A stretch of DNA of 64,000 bases from Eubacteriales bacterium (GCA_030533385.1 JAUNJG010000003.1:1-64000); one strand, 5' to 3'; positions 7,152-16,309 are shown, counted from the stretch's first letter. Notes: generated by a model from the sequence alone, not told the origin. Translations and numbers: made by a program.

Positions 7152-8981
7152 TCATTCTGGAATGGTTGGAACGATTCCGTCCCCGGCTTGTAAAAGGCCG
7201 CCGCTTTCCTCTCCCCCTTCACAGAAAGTGAGACAAAAATCATCTTTCACCACAAGCCGATTCCATCGTATTTTTGTCTGGCTCACAAACACAGGTCTTC
7301 CTTCCGCTTCCGCCTTCAGCACATCCATGGGCGTCCGGCACATCGTATGCCTCCCCGCCTGATTCTCCTGCTCCCTGTTTTCCATGAGGCGGCTCACCTC
7401 CTGTCCCGCCGCTCCTTCCGGTATATTTTTGATGTCTAAAAGTTCTCCGGCATCTTGCAGACAGACCGAGAGAAGAACATCCGGCGATTTTTGCCAGGAC
7501 GCCTCCCACTCTCTTAAAAATGTGTGCGTCTTTTCTTTATTTTTTATGAGTTCCGGCCCCAGAAAAATAGTTTCTATATGATTCCATTCCAGGTCTCCCG
7601 GCACTGTTTTCCCATATTTTTTCTCCATCTCCTCCATGTCCTTTGCCTGAAACCGTATGGTCGTGCATGGTATCTGTACTTCTTTGTTTCCCATTTTCGA
7701 CAAATCCGCCGTGGAAATCCAGTAATCATATCCCTCTTTGCCGTCTTCTACATACAAAGACAGCACATAATTTTTTTCTTCTACATCTTCTTGATGATGA
7801 CAGCCCGAAAGGGGCAAAAAAAGCAGCAGCAGGCAAGCTGCGATTTTTTTTCGTGAAGTCAGCAGTGCCAGCAGGGGTAACAAAAGAAGGAGAGGGAAGT
7901 CTATCCATTTTTTATACAGCAAAAACATCCCGAAAATATCCTCTGCTTTCTCCCCCGAGATGGTCACGGAAAAAAAGAGCAGTAAGACGATCACCACCCC
8001 CGTCAGCAGAGCCGCCCTTTTTCGCAAAACCTTTCCATCCCTGCACTGCGCGCCAAAAATTTCTTCCCCCAGCTTCCTTCCGTAATACAGATATCCGCTT
8101 AATACTCCCACGAGACAAAATATCCAGAACATGACGAGGAGCATGTCCAGCCGCTCTAAAAATCCACCCGGAAGATGAATGAGCTGCATGACCTTGACGA
8201 CCGGCCAGGGAGAAGATGCCGTCAGCGCTCCTCCCAGATTTTCTACGGTTGCCAGCCATAGCAGCCCATTGCAGATGATAACCCCGGCGGCGGCAGTCCA
8301 AACAGCTTTTTTCCTCTCTTTCCACGAGAGCATTTCTTCCTCTTTCCAGAGATTTTTCACCACAGCCGGAATTAGAAAAAACAAAAATTCCAGCGGTGTC
8401 GTACAAAGAAGCATTCGATAGCTGTTCTCCCAGAAAACGGACGGACTTTCTTCCCATTTTGGCATATGCCATCCGTCTCCCACGCCCCAGAAGGCAAAAA
8501 ACAACAAGAACAAAAGCAGGGCTGCAATCCACGGAAACAAAAGTTCCAGAAATCTCCCTCTCTTTTGCAGTGTCGTCTGTGTGCAATACCATAAGAGCAG
8601 GGCAAAAGGAAGCCATATAGAAAGAAGCGGCGTACCCGGCATGTAAATATTTTGTATGGACAGACCGAAGAAATAAAACAGTGCCCACGCATTCACAAAC
8701 AGTCGAAAAAGGCAGATCACCCCCAGTCCTTTTCCCAGCACAAACCCATAACCATCTGTCATCTGTGGCTTTTTTCGCTCCAGAAGATGAACGAGAAAGA
8801 GGATCCAGCAAAGGAACAAAACCTGCATCACCAGATAGCCGACCATGGGAACCAGCCCCTCAGACCGGCTTCCCACCGCTGCCGCCGCAGGGAAAGTAAG
8901 CCCCGCTGCGCCGAATCCCTCCACAAATATCATTCTCTTCATCTGCCTGCAAGATATTTTATTTTCTCTCATGCACTCCAT
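7152..8981 (-). CDS. GerAB-GerAC fusion, germinant receptor permease plus lipoprotein module
   Basis: 609 residues. Residues 1-375 are a GerAB-type APC-superfamily permease with about ten membrane helices, ending KWIDFPLLLLLPLLALL. Instead of stopping, the frame continues through a second hydrophobic stretch into LPLSGCHH (Cys394), a consensus lipobox, and then about 215 residues that read like the N-terminal domain of GerAC (VLSLYVEDGKEGYDYWIST, TTIRFQAKDMEEMEKKYG, DVLLSVCLQDAGELLDI). Normal GerAC is nearly twice as long, so the third subunit is shortened as well as fused. The gene overlaps gerAA by 23 nt. Germinant receptors sense nutrients in the spore inner membrane. A sequencing frameshift joining two genes is possible, but the lipobox lies in perfect frame. 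Confidence 0.88.
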   Translation of the reverse strand: MECMRENKISCRQMKRMIFVEGFGAAGLTFPAAAAVGSRSEGLVPMVGYLVMQVLFLCWILFLVHLLERKKPQMTDGYGFVLGKGLGVICLFRLFVNAWALFYFFGLSIQNIYMPGTPLLSIWLPFALLLWYCTQTTLQKRGRFLELLFPWIAALLLFLLFFAFWGVGDGWHMPKWEESPSVFWENSYRMLLCTTPLEFLFFLIPAVVKNLWKEEEMLSWKERKKAVWTAAAGVIICNGLLWLATVENLGGALTASSPWPVVKVMQLIHLPGGFLERLDMLLVMFWIFCLVGVLSGYLYYGRKLGEEIFGAQCRDGKVLRKRAALLTGVVIVLLLFFSVTISGEKAEDIFGMFLLYKKWIDFPLLLLLPLLALLTSRKKIAACLLLLFLPLSGCHHQEDVEEKNYVLSLYVEDGKEGYDYWISTADLSKMGNKEVQIPCTTIRFQAKDMEEMEKKYGKTVPGDLEWNHIETIFLGPELIKNKEKTHTFLREWEASWQKSPDVLLSVCLQDAGELLDIKNIPEGAAGQEVSRLMENREQENQAGRHTMCRTPMDVLKAEAEGRPVFVSQTKIRWNRLVVKDDFCLTFCEGGEESGGLLQAGDGIVPTIPE

Positions 8982-10482
8982 CCACCTTTCTTCTGATTCT
9001 CCTTCCTTCTCTTGTAAACAGCGGCCTTTTTCTCATCCTGCGAAGCGGGTAGCGCACATACTGATCTTTGCAGGCATTGTAGTCAAGCTCCCCGCCGCAG
9101 ACCGTCGGGAGCATGTACGGCACGCCGAAGGATTCCAGCTGGGCAAGATGAAATAAGAGCGCCGTAAACAACAGCAGATATCCATAAATCCCCCACAACG
9201 CCGCCGCAAAAATGAACAAAAACTTCAGCAGACGAAACACTCCTCCAAAGGCTTCCCCCGGCACGATGAAGGAGGCGATGGCGGTGAAAGAAACAACGAT
9301 CACGACAATGGTGCTGACAAGTCCCGCATCCACCGCCGCCTGCCCCACGATCAGACCGCCTACAATTCCGATGGTTCCGCCGAGCTGTCCCGGAATGTGA
9401 ATCCCCGCCTCTTTGAGCAGCTCAAATTGCAACTCCATCAAAAGCACCTCCAAAACCACGGGGATGACAATGCCCGTCCTCGACTGGGCGATGGAGAGCA
9501 GAAAGGCGGTGGGGAGCATCTCTGTGTGAAAACCTGCAATGGCCACATACAGACCTGGAAATCCTATGGCGAACACCGCCGCTGCAAATCGAAGCAGCCT
9601 GGCGAAGGAGGCCGCCTCAAACCGGGTATAATAATCATCTCCTGACTGAAAAAACATGGCATAGGTAGCGGGGAGAAGCAGCACCCCCGGAGAATTATCC
9701 ACCACCAGCACAATTCTTCCTTCCAGCAACCCGCTGGCTGCCTTATCCGGCCGTTCTGTGTGCTGAAACTGTGGAAAAGGCGTCCATGGATTTTTTTCTA
9801 AAAGCTGTTCTACCATTCCACCGTCAAAAATGCCGTCCATACTGATTTGCTCCACCCTTTTTCGCACTTCTTCCAGCAGCCGGGGATGCACCAAATCTTC
9901 CATATAACAGATGGCCACGTCGGTTTTGGAGCGCTCTCCCACCGCAGTATGTTCCATTTTTAACCGCGCATCTCGTATCCTTCTTCGGATTAACACGGTG
10001 TTAATCCGAAAATTTTCTGTAAAACTGTCCTTCGGACCTCGTATGACCATCTCCTGCTGCGTCTCTCCCACACCCCGTCCGGGGAAATCCTTGGTGGACA
10101 GGGAGATGGCCTTCTCACACCCCTCCACCAGCAACAGAGTATTTCCCGACAAAATACTCGTCACCATGTCCTCGTAGGCATCCGCTTCCTTCCAGTCCAC
10201 CGTCTCTATTACCTGCTCCTCCACCTGACGAAGCAGATTGACTTTGTCCGGCAGAAGACTTGCCTGCAACGGGCGGATGACAAAATCCTGCACGGTCTGA
10301 GAATCGCTCATGCCATCCACATACAAAACCACCGCCCTCGTCTTCCCATCTCCCGCATAAAATACATTTTTCACCATATCTCCGCTTGGAGACAAGGCTT
10401 TTTCTAAAAAGGCATAATCCTCATCAAAATTACCTTTCATTTTTCCTTTTATTTTCTGATTTCTTTCATAAATGATATCCAT
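8959..10482 (-). CDS. gerAA: GerA-family germinant receptor subunit A
   Basis: 507 residues. Large soluble N-terminal domain (1-270) with DEDYAFLEKALSPSGDMV, RAVVLYVDGM, SILSGNTLLLVEG and the family hallmark RGPKDSFTENFRINTVLIRRRI; then membrane helices (about 275-455, with VVDNSPGVLLLPATY and the PGQLGGTIGIVGGLIVGQA motif) and a basic C-terminal tail. This subunit pairs with the GerAB-GerAC fusion downstream to form a nutrient germinant receptor in the spore inner membrane; the family is proposed to form ion channels. First gene of the operon, with a candidate sigma-G promoter just upstream. Confidence 0.95.
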   Translation of the reverse strand: MDIIYERNQKIKGKMKGNFDEDYAFLEKALSPSGDMVKNVFYAGDGKTRAVVLYVDGMSDSQTVQDFVIRPLQASLLPDKVNLLRQVEEQVIETVDWKEADAYEDMVTSILSGNTLLLVEGCEKAISLSTKDFPGRGVGETQQEMVIRGPKDSFTENFRINTVLIRRRIRDARLKMEHTAVGERSKTDVAICYMEDLVHPRLLEEVRKRVEQISMDGIFDGGMVEQLLEKNPWTPFPQFQHTERPDKAASGLLEGRIVLVVDNSPGVLLLPATYAMFFQSGDDYYTRFEAASFARLLRFAAAVFAIGFPGLYVAIAGFHTEMLPTAFLLSIAQSRTGIVIPVVLEVLLMELQFELLKEAGIHIPGQLGGTIGIVGGLIVGQAAVDAGLVSTIVVIVVSFTAIASFIVPGEAFGGVFRLLKFLFIFAAALWGIYGYLLLFTALLFHLAQLESFGVPYMLPTVCGGELDYNACKDQYVRYPLRRMRKRPLFTREGRRIRRKVDGVHERK

Positions 10483-10518
10483 CGGTCTTCCTCTTTCTTT
10501 TTTGCAAAGTCTCCTGTC

Positions 10519-10547
10519 TAGTATTCTGTATAATTGAAAAAATATAC
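10519..10547 (-). promoter_or_regulatory. Candidate sigma-G promoter for the ger operon
   Basis: Minus strand reads GTATA, a 17-bp spacer, then AATACTA, close to the forespore sigma-G consensus (GYATR, 17-18, CATNNTA; 6 of 7 matches in the -10). It lies about 37 bp upstream of the gerAA start. Germinant receptor operons are sigma-G dependent in Bacillus, so motif and function agree. Confidence 0.5.
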
Positions 10548-10565
10548 TATCCCTCCCTTTTCCCC

Positions 10566-10593
10566 TTGATTTTTGATAGAAATAAGATATAAT
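10566..10593 (+). promoter_or_regulatory. Sigma-A promoter for ispE
   Basis: TTGATT, 16-bp spacer, TATAAT, ending 36 bp before the ispE start codon. The ger promoter and this one diverge from the same short region. Confidence 0.7.
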
Positions 10594-10629
10594 TCAAATG
10601 TATACAAGATACACAGGAGGAACAATTTT

Positions 10630-11508
10630 ATGGCAAAATCACTGCATTTAAAAGCCTATGCAAAGGTAAATCTGGGATTGGATGTAATCCGAAGACGGGA
10701 AGATGGATACCATGAAGTAAAAATGATTATGCAGACGGTGAAACTTTTTGACCGCCTGATTATGGAGAGAACGGACTCCGGCATCATCACTTTACAGACA
10801 AATCTGCCATATCTTCCTCTGCATGAAAAAAATCTTGTCTATCAGGCCATTGATATTATTCGCCGGGAATACGGCATCAAAGACGGCGTTCATGTCAATC
10901 TCATCAAACGGATTCCTGTCGCCGCAGGCATGGCGGGAGGAAGCACGGACGCTGCGGCAGCCTTCGTCGGCATGAATCAGATGTTTGGCCTGAACATTAC
11001 CCAGGAGACTTTAATGAAATACGGAGTTTCTCTGGGCGCAGACATTCCTTACTGTATTATGAGGGGAACTGCCCTCTCTGAAGGCATCGGAGAAGTTCTC
11101 ACCCCACTTCCGCCGATTCCCCGCTGCTGGTTTTTGATTGTCAAGCCCGGCTTTTCTATTTCCACCCGGCTTGTTTATGAACACCTCCGTCTGGATGAAC
11201 ACACTGATCATCCTGATATCGACGGCATGAAGACAGCTTTATACCACAAAGATCTGGCCGGCGTCACAAAACGAATGGGGAATGTGCTGGAACAGGTAAC
11301 GCAGACCCGTTACCCTGCCATTGAGGAGTTGAAAAATATCATGAAAAAACATGGCGCCTTAAATGCCCTCATGAGCGGAAGCGGCCCCACGGTTTTCGGA
11401 ATTTTTACAGACAAGGAACGGGCATCGCGGGCTTGCAGAGCATGCCAGAAGCATCCTTCGGTACGACAGACCGCCATCGTCCGACCTTTTAACAAATCTC
11501 TGCACTAG
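10630..11508 (+). CDS. ispE: 4-diphosphocytidyl-2-C-methyl-D-erythritol kinase
   Basis: 292-residue GHMP kinase of the methylerythritol phosphate route to isoprenoids; phosphorylates the 2-hydroxyl of CDP-ME using ATP. Visible motifs: AYAKVNLGLDVIRRREDGYHEV at the N-terminus, the GHMP glycine-rich ATP loop PVAAGMAGGSTDAAAAF, and the C-terminal MSGSGPTVFGIF. The ATG at 10630 has the ribosome-binding site AGGAGG; upstream in-frame codons lack one. A GntR regulator follows after 16 bp and may be co-transcribed. Confidence 0.95.
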   Translation: MAKSLHLKAYAKVNLGLDVIRRREDGYHEVKMIMQTVKLFDRLIMERTDSGIITLQTNLPYLPLHEKNLVYQAIDIIRREYGIKDGVHVNLIKRIPVAAGMAGGSTDAAAAFVGMNQMFGLNITQETLMKYGVSLGADIPYCIMRGTALSEGIGEVLTPLPPIPRCWFLIVKPGFSISTRLVYEHLRLDEHTDHPDIDGMKTALYHKDLAGVTKRMGNVLEQVTQTRYPAIEELKNIMKKHGALNALMSGSGPTVFGIFTDKERASRACRACQKHPSVRQTAIVRPFNKSLH

Positions 11509-11524
11509 AAACAGGAGAATGACT

Positions 11525-12199
11525 ATGAATCAGGATAATTTAAAAGACACCATGAATGAATACCTGCCTCTCAGGGACGTCGTGTTTAACACCTTGCGTC
11601 GGGCTATCATCACCGGAGAGTTTGCTCCCGGAGAACGTCTGATGGAGATTTCCCTGGCCAATCGACTGGGAGTGAGCCGTACTCCGGTGCGAGAGGCCAT
11701 CCGGAAACTGGAATTAGAGGGTCTTGTCATCATGATTCCCCGAAAAGGTGCGCAGGTTGCCAAAATTACAGAAAAAAATTTAAGAGATGTCATCGAAATT
11801 CGCTCCGTACTGGAAGAATTCGCTGCTTCCCTGGCCTGTGAGCGCATTGACGAACAGGGTATGAAACGGCTGCGGGAGGCTCACCAGCAGTTTGTGGAGG
11901 CCGTCGAGCACGACGACATTTTAACCATCGTGGAAAAAGATGAACAGTTCCATGACGCAATTTTCCAATCTACCTGCAATGACCGTCTGATCCCCATCAT
12001 CAATAATCTGAGAGAGCAGTTTTACCGCTATCGGATGGAATATGTGAAAGATATCCGACAGCACAATATTCTCGTCACAGAACACGAGGAACTGCTTCAC
12101 GCCATCTTCAGCCATGACAGTGAGACTGCCCGGCGTATCATGCACACCCATCTGATTAATCAGCAGGATGCTGTCATCCGCGCCATACAGGAGACGTGA
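11525..12199 (+). CDS. GntR/FadR-type transcriptional regulator (FCD domain)
   Basis: 224 residues. Winged helix-turn-helix at about 10-75 (YLPLRDVVFNTLRRAI, GERLMEISLANRLGVSRTPVREAIRKLE, a textbook GntR recognition region) followed by an all-helical FCD ligand-binding domain (about 85-215, with DEQFHDAIFQS and the metal-binding-type His residues in EHEELLHAI and IMHTHL). FadR-subfamily regulators usually respond to small carboxylic acids; the effector cannot be read from sequence. ATG at 11525 is preferred over the one at 11519 because AGGAG is 7 nt upstream of it. Follows ispE on the same strand and is followed by a strong terminator. Confidence 0.92.
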   Translation: MNQDNLKDTMNEYLPLRDVVFNTLRRAIITGEFAPGERLMEISLANRLGVSRTPVREAIRKLELEGLVIMIPRKGAQVAKITEKNLRDVIEIRSVLEEFAASLACERIDEQGMKRLREAHQQFVEAVEHDDILTIVEKDEQFHDAIFQSTCNDRLIPIINNLREQFYRYRMEYVKDIRQHNILVTEHEELLHAIFSHDSETARRIMHTHLINQQDAVIRAIQET

Positions 12200-12291
12200 G
12201 GATGACGACATCGACCATCAGCCCGGGGAAACCAATCTTACTCGACACAGACATATGCACAAGTGCGGCACCTCCCATCGGGCTGATACGG

Positions 12292-12338
12292 AAAAAAACA
12301 TCGCATTACCCTATCTCATGGTTTTGCGATGTTTTTTT
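12292..12338. terminator. Bidirectional terminator between GntR gene and sipL
   Basis: Perfect stem A7-CATCGCA / TGCGATG-T7 with a loop of about 19 nt; T-runs on both strands suit the convergent GntR and sipL transcripts. Confidence 0.9.
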
Positions 12339-12441
12339 ATTCATTCCATTTTTTCTCATTTTTGCTGACCTGCGCACGCAGATATGTCGAGGCGTTCTCA
12401 CATTCAGACAAAACGCCATGCCCTTATCTTTTCTTCTCCCC

Positions 12442-14010
12442 TTACAGTAAATTCTCCGTCTCTCTCATCAAAAATAACTTGCGCCCTGCTTCCGGCGGGT
12501 CCGCAACGTCCTCGTTATACTGCTTTATTTTTTCTATGGTCGTGCCATAACGCTTTGCAATGTCCCAGAGGGTATCTCCCTTTTTTACGATATACCCGGT
12601 TATCGACGGAATTTTTACCAAATCTCCCTCCTCGCAAGGTACATCCTCTGCATCTTCTATCATTTCCATGTGGATTTGCGTAAATCCTGTCACATAGATA
12701 CCCGCCGTCACACGAATTTCCAGCTGATCCCCGTCTACCACATAGCCGCCGAGCTGCTCGACCACTCCCCGAATTTCACATCGATCTGCCGGACCGCCCT
12801 GCTGGGTTTCTACCAGGTATTCAAAAGGAATCACGACTTCCTTTGACTGAATCGGAGCACCGTCGTCCCCTGACACATACAATATCTTGCAAAAAATCAA
12901 TCCTTCTGTAACAATCCCGTCTTTTTCAAAATGGAAATCTTCAATTCGGATGGTTCCATCCACGTTCAGTATCTGAAGCAGTTGATAAGGACTCCCTCCG
13001 GCAGCAATTCGATGATTGATTTTTGTTTTTGCATGGTTTTGAAAGGTCAGGTTTTCAAAAACTACCGGCCGGGTTTTCAGGCGAAGCTTCCGGTTGTTGG
13101 CATACATATCTTTTAATATTGGCATCTGAAATTCCCTGTATGCCCTCAAATCAAGTTCTAACACCGCATCCACTTCCGCATTTCTTGGCTCTCCGTCAAT
13201 GTCCGGTTTCATCAAAACCTGATGATTGCCCAGGTACACCGCAATATTTCCTATCAGATTTTCCCGACTGTCTCCACACTCCAACTCGTTGGTAAAGGGC
13301 ACTTCCCAATCATAATATTGTACCGGCTCCTGGATATCTTCACTCTGATACAGCAAAAACAGAAACAATTCTCCCCGAATCTGTAGCTTTCCTTCCATCA
13401 TGCGGACGTCCACGTCCCTAAGCTGTATGGAATTCCATAAGATTTCCCGAATGTTCGGTTTTCCGGCAGGCAGGCTGACCTCAGTTCGGATGCGCTGAAT
13501 ATCTTTTTTGTACATGACCACCTCGGTCAGAGGAGTAGATTCATAAAGGCACTGCACCCGGTGTTTCTTTTCCACCCCTACCGTACATTCCACAAATTTA
13601 CTTTCTGAAATATGTATGTGGAAAAATAACACCGAACGAACACCGCATTTTCTTGAATTGATGACAGAAACGGTCAAATCTTCCAGATCCACTGTCACCC
13701 TCGCCACGTCAGTCGCCTGTGCTCCTTCCACATTCATAAATTCTTCCAGGGCAAACTCATGTTCCATGTAGGAAATCTCCCGCCCTTTTTCCGCACTGAT
13801 ATAAAGGATTTTTACGAGAAAGGTTCCTCGAATTCTCAGGCGATCCGTCAAAATCTCCAGTTCGTCGATATGGATTTCTCCGCAGCTTTCTATCAATTTT
13901 TCTACATCCGGCTTTGTGTCCGGCACATTCATGTCCTTATCGACAGTAATCTGCACATTTTTTTCCAGCTTCAGCACGCCGGACTGAACCGTTTTCTTTT
14001 CAATTTTCAT
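12442..14010 (-). CDS. sipL: Spore coat morphogenesis protein SipL (DUF3794, LysM)
   Basis: 522 residues. Contains repeated DUF3794 units (each with a pattern like VPDTKPDVEKLIESCGEIHID, then LRIRGTFLVKILYIS), and a C-terminal LysM domain at about 470-515 (GYIVKKGDTLWDIAKRYGTTIEKI). This is the layout of Clostridioides difficile SipL, which binds SpoIVA and is needed for coat encasement of the spore in the mother cell. The ATG at 14010 follows GAGGAGG. A candidate sigma-E promoter lies upstream, matching sigma-E control of sipL in C. difficile. The DUF3794-LysM layout is also found in other clostridial proteins, so the symbol is by analogy. Confidence 0.88.
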   Translation of the reverse strand: MKIEKKTVQSGVLKLEKNVQITVDKDMNVPDTKPDVEKLIESCGEIHIDELEILTDRLRIRGTFLVKILYISAEKGREISYMEHEFALEEFMNVEGAQATDVARVTVDLEDLTVSVINSRKCGVRSVLFFHIHISESKFVECTVGVEKKHRVQCLYESTPLTEVVMYKKDIQRIRTEVSLPAGKPNIREILWNSIQLRDVDVRMMEGKLQIRGELFLFLLYQSEDIQEPVQYYDWEVPFTNELECGDSRENLIGNIAVYLGNHQVLMKPDIDGEPRNAEVDAVLELDLRAYREFQMPILKDMYANNRKLRLKTRPVVFENLTFQNHAKTKINHRIAAGGSPYQLLQILNVDGTIRIEDFHFEKDGIVTEGLIFCKILYVSGDDGAPIQSKEVVIPFEYLVETQQGGPADRCEIRGVVEQLGGYVVDGDQLEIRVTAGIYVTGFTQIHMEMIEDAEDVPCEEGDLVKIPSITGYIVKKGDTLWDIAKRYGTTIEKIKQYNEDVADPPEAGRKLFLMRETENLL

Positions 14011-14080
14011 ATAAGCCCTCCTCTTTCCTCCAACCACAGACTTCTTCTGATCCCGCCAGACTCTCTTACCATTTCTATTC

Positions 14081-14109
14081 ATTATATGCGTCTTCCTTCT
14101 GCTTATGAA
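14081..14109 (-). promoter_or_regulatory. Candidate sigma-E promoter for sipL
   Basis: Minus strand TTCATAA, 14-bp spacer, CATATAAT. The -10 matches the mother-cell sigma-E consensus CATACANT in 7 of 8 positions and the -35 carries the CATA core. It sits about 70 bp upstream of the sipL ATG, overlapping the stop codon of the preceding gene. Confidence 0.5.
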
Positions 14110-14576
14110 TCAATGATACATAAAAGATTCATGCGGGGACATCGCATCACAAGCCAGGGAAATGTCTCCGCCTCCACCGTCGGTTCTCCCACCTCCGGCC
14201 CCATGAGCTGCGTCCGGACAAACAGTGCCTTCTTTGTTTTGCTACATTCTTCCACCCGCACGCTGTAACCGCCGTAAGGTTTTTTTCCATAGCAGATGAT
14301 CACATATAAATACATGGCATTTTGGTAAGTAAAATTCCCCGGTTTTTCCTTTTTTTCTTCCAGAAGAGATTTGACCTCTTTTGGAAGCTGACTTTCTTTG
14401 CACAAAACGTAATCAACTTTCTCTCTCTCCCCGGACAACTTCTCCTTCTTTTCACAGCCGACGCAAACTACCATCACTGTCATCCAAAGGAAAAATATGC
14501 CCGTCTTTCCCCTTTTCCACCATAACTTTTCTCCATACCGGCCGATAGTTTTTCTGTTCCTCATACTTTTCTCCAT
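14103..14576 (-). CDS. Lipoprotein with PrcB-like C-terminal domain
   Basis: 157 residues. Basic leader, membrane helix and lipobox VCVGC (Cys41) indicate a type II signal peptide and membrane anchoring. The C-terminal half (about 80-145) reads as a PrcB_C domain: a segment ending YLYVIICYGKKPYGGYSV, then RVEECSKTKKALFVRTQLMGP. In Treponema, PrcB is a subunit of the dentilisin protease complex; in Firmicutes such proteins are of unknown function. Start chosen by GAGGAG six nt upstream of the ATG at 14576. It precedes sipL on the same strand with a 92-bp gap. Confidence 0.7.
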   Translation of the reverse strand: MEKSMRNRKTIGRYGEKLWWKRGKTGIFFLWMTVMVVCVGCEKKEKLSGEREKVDYVLCKESQLPKEVKSLLEEKKEKPGNFTYQNAMYLYVIICYGKKPYGGYSVRVEECSKTKKALFVRTQLMGPEVGEPTVEAETFPWLVMRCPRMNLLCIIDS

Positions 14577-14710
14577 AACGATCTCCTCTGTGCTGACCGA
14601 AATTTTTTTCTAATCTTCCGGCTTTTGCCCAGAACAAAACCGATATTTCTTCACATATCATCTTCTATTTATATGGCATTCTGTCTTTTTTCATGTATAA
14701 AAAATTCCTC

Positions 14711-14738
14711 TTACAATTATGGCCGGACATGGTATAAT
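14711..14738 (+). promoter_or_regulatory. Sigma-A promoter for cca
   Basis: TTACAA, 16-bp spacer, TATAAT at 14733-14738; the cca start codon is 43 bp downstream. Confidence 0.65.
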
Positions 14739-14780
14739 AGCCTCATATATGTAAGCACGGAACAAAAAGGAGCGAATTTC

Positions 14781-16145
14781 ATGAAAATATCAATGCCAAA
14801 ACCAGCGGTTCATATTATACAGACACTTTCTTCTCACGGTTATGAAGCCTATATCGTGGGAGGCTGTGTGAGGGATTCTATTCTTGGACTGACGCCTTCT
14901 GACTGGGACATCACCACCTCGGCCCGCCCGGACCAGATTAAGGCCCTTTTTCCAAGAACCATCGACACCGGGATCAAACATGGCACTGTCACCGTCATGG
15001 TAGACAAGGAGGGATACGAGGTCACTACCTACCGCATTGACGGCCTTTACGAAGACCATCGCCGTCCTTCCGACGTCACCTTCACCAGCAGCCTGCGGGA
15101 AGATTTGATGCGCCGGGATTTCACCATCAACGCCATGGCCTACAATGAGGAGGAAGGGCTGGTTGATCTTTTTGGGGGTATGAAGGATCTGGAAAATCGC
15201 ACCATCCGATGTGTCGGCAAGGCCACGGACCGTTTTAACGAGGACGCTCTCCGTATGCTCCGGGCCGTCCGCTTCGCAGGGCAACTCCACTTTACCATAG
15301 AACAGGAAACCCGGCAGGCCATCATCGACTGTCATCAAAATTTAAAGGATGTCAGCGCAGAACGAATTCAGATGGAGCTTTTAAAACTTCTGATTTCTGA
15401 TCATCCTGAATTTTTAAGGGAAGCATTTCGCACCGGCCTGACCAGCGTGTTCCTCCCCGAGTTTGACACCATGATGGCCACCCCTCAGAACAATCCTCAC
15501 CATTGCTACACCGTCGGAGAACATACCATCCACGCCGTCTGTCATGCAAAACCGAATCCGGTCATCCGGCTGACCCTGCTTTTGCATGACGTGGCAAAGC
15601 CGATGACAAAATCCACCGACCAATATGGCGTTGATCATTTTTCTAATCATTACCGCATCGGCGCCGAAAAGAGCAAGGAGATCTTAAAGCGCCTGAAGTT
15701 TGACAATCAGACCATCCAAATCGTCTCCACCCTCATCTATCATCACGATATTCGTTTCAAAGACCCAAAGGTTTCCGGCAGACGCCATGTGCGGAAGGTG
15801 ATGCACTCCGTCGGCCCAAATCTTTTTCCTTATCTTCTGGACGTGATGGAAGCTGATGTCAGCGCCCAGAGCGATTACTACCAAGCGGAAAAGCTTTCAA
15901 TTCTGGCGGAAACAAGAGAGGCCTGCGACGAAATTTTAAAGGCTGGAGACTGCCTTGGTCTAAAAGATTTAAAAATAAACGGCAACCAGCTAAAGGCACT
16001 GGGAATCCGGGAAGGCAAGATCATCGGTTCCATTTTAAATGCTCTGCTCTCCATGGTTTTGGAACATCCAAAACTCAATGAGTCTTCTTATTTGGAAGAG
16101 CTTGCTCTTAACATCTATGAGCAGCTCCGGCAAAAAAACGACTAG
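14781..16145 (+). CDS. cca: CCA-adding tRNA nucleotidyltransferase
   Basis: 454 residues, class II nucleotidyltransferase that builds or repairs the 3' CCA of tRNA. Head domain: YIVGGCVRDSILG and the catalytic DWDITT; then the TYRIDG and RRDFTINAMAYN motifs, the ERIQMELLKLL helix that follows the amino-acid-like template region (DRFNEDALRMLRAVRFA), and a C-terminal HD domain (LLHDVAKP, YHHDIR). The ATG at 14781 follows AAAGGAG; the upstream extension of the frame is not homologous. Single-gene unit with its own promoter, followed by a GC-rich inverted repeat (CCGCCGG/CCGGCGG near 16160-16177) that may end transcription. Confidence 0.94.
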   Translation: MKISMPKPAVHIIQTLSSHGYEAYIVGGCVRDSILGLTPSDWDITTSARPDQIKALFPRTIDTGIKHGTVTVMVDKEGYEVTTYRIDGLYEDHRRPSDVTFTSSLREDLMRRDFTINAMAYNEEEGLVDLFGGMKDLENRTIRCVGKATDRFNEDALRMLRAVRFAGQLHFTIEQETRQAIIDCHQNLKDVSAERIQMELLKLLISDHPEFLREAFRTGLTSVFLPEFDTMMATPQNNPHHCYTVGEHTIHAVCHAKPNPVIRLTLLLHDVAKPMTKSTDQYGVDHFSNHYRIGAEKSKEILKRLKFDNQTIQIVSTLIYHHDIRFKDPKVSGRRHVRKVMHSVGPNLFPYLLDVMEADVSAQSDYYQAEKLSILAETREACDEILKAGDCLGLKDLKINGNQLKALGIREGKIIGSILNALLSMVLEHPKLNESSYLEELALNIYEQLRQKND

Positions 16146-16222
16146 TTTCCTTCCCCGCCGCCGGCTGTCCGGCGGTTGGCGGAAAACCCCCTTTCTTCTT
16201 TGCATAACCACACTTTTTTTCT

Positions 16223-16231
16223 CATAGGATA
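16223..16231 (+). promoter_or_regulatory. Candidate sigma-K -10 element for cotS
   Basis: CATAGGATA matches the late mother-cell sigma-K -10 consensus CATANNNTA exactly. An AC dinucleotide lies about 15 bp upstream in a stretch AACCACAC, as the minimal -35 requires. The cotS start is about 79 bp downstream. Short motif, so chance match is possible, but the gene class fits. Confidence 0.4.
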
Positions 16232-16309
16232 GACCATGTCACCTGACAGCGGTTTATAAGTTAAGAAAGCGGATGAATTCTCTCCGCTTTACCTTTGGGA
16301 GGGATTGTT

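Noticed and set aside
12168..12683. Several plus-strand frames after the GntR gene
   Set aside because: They run through the terminator and antisense to sipL; shadow frames.
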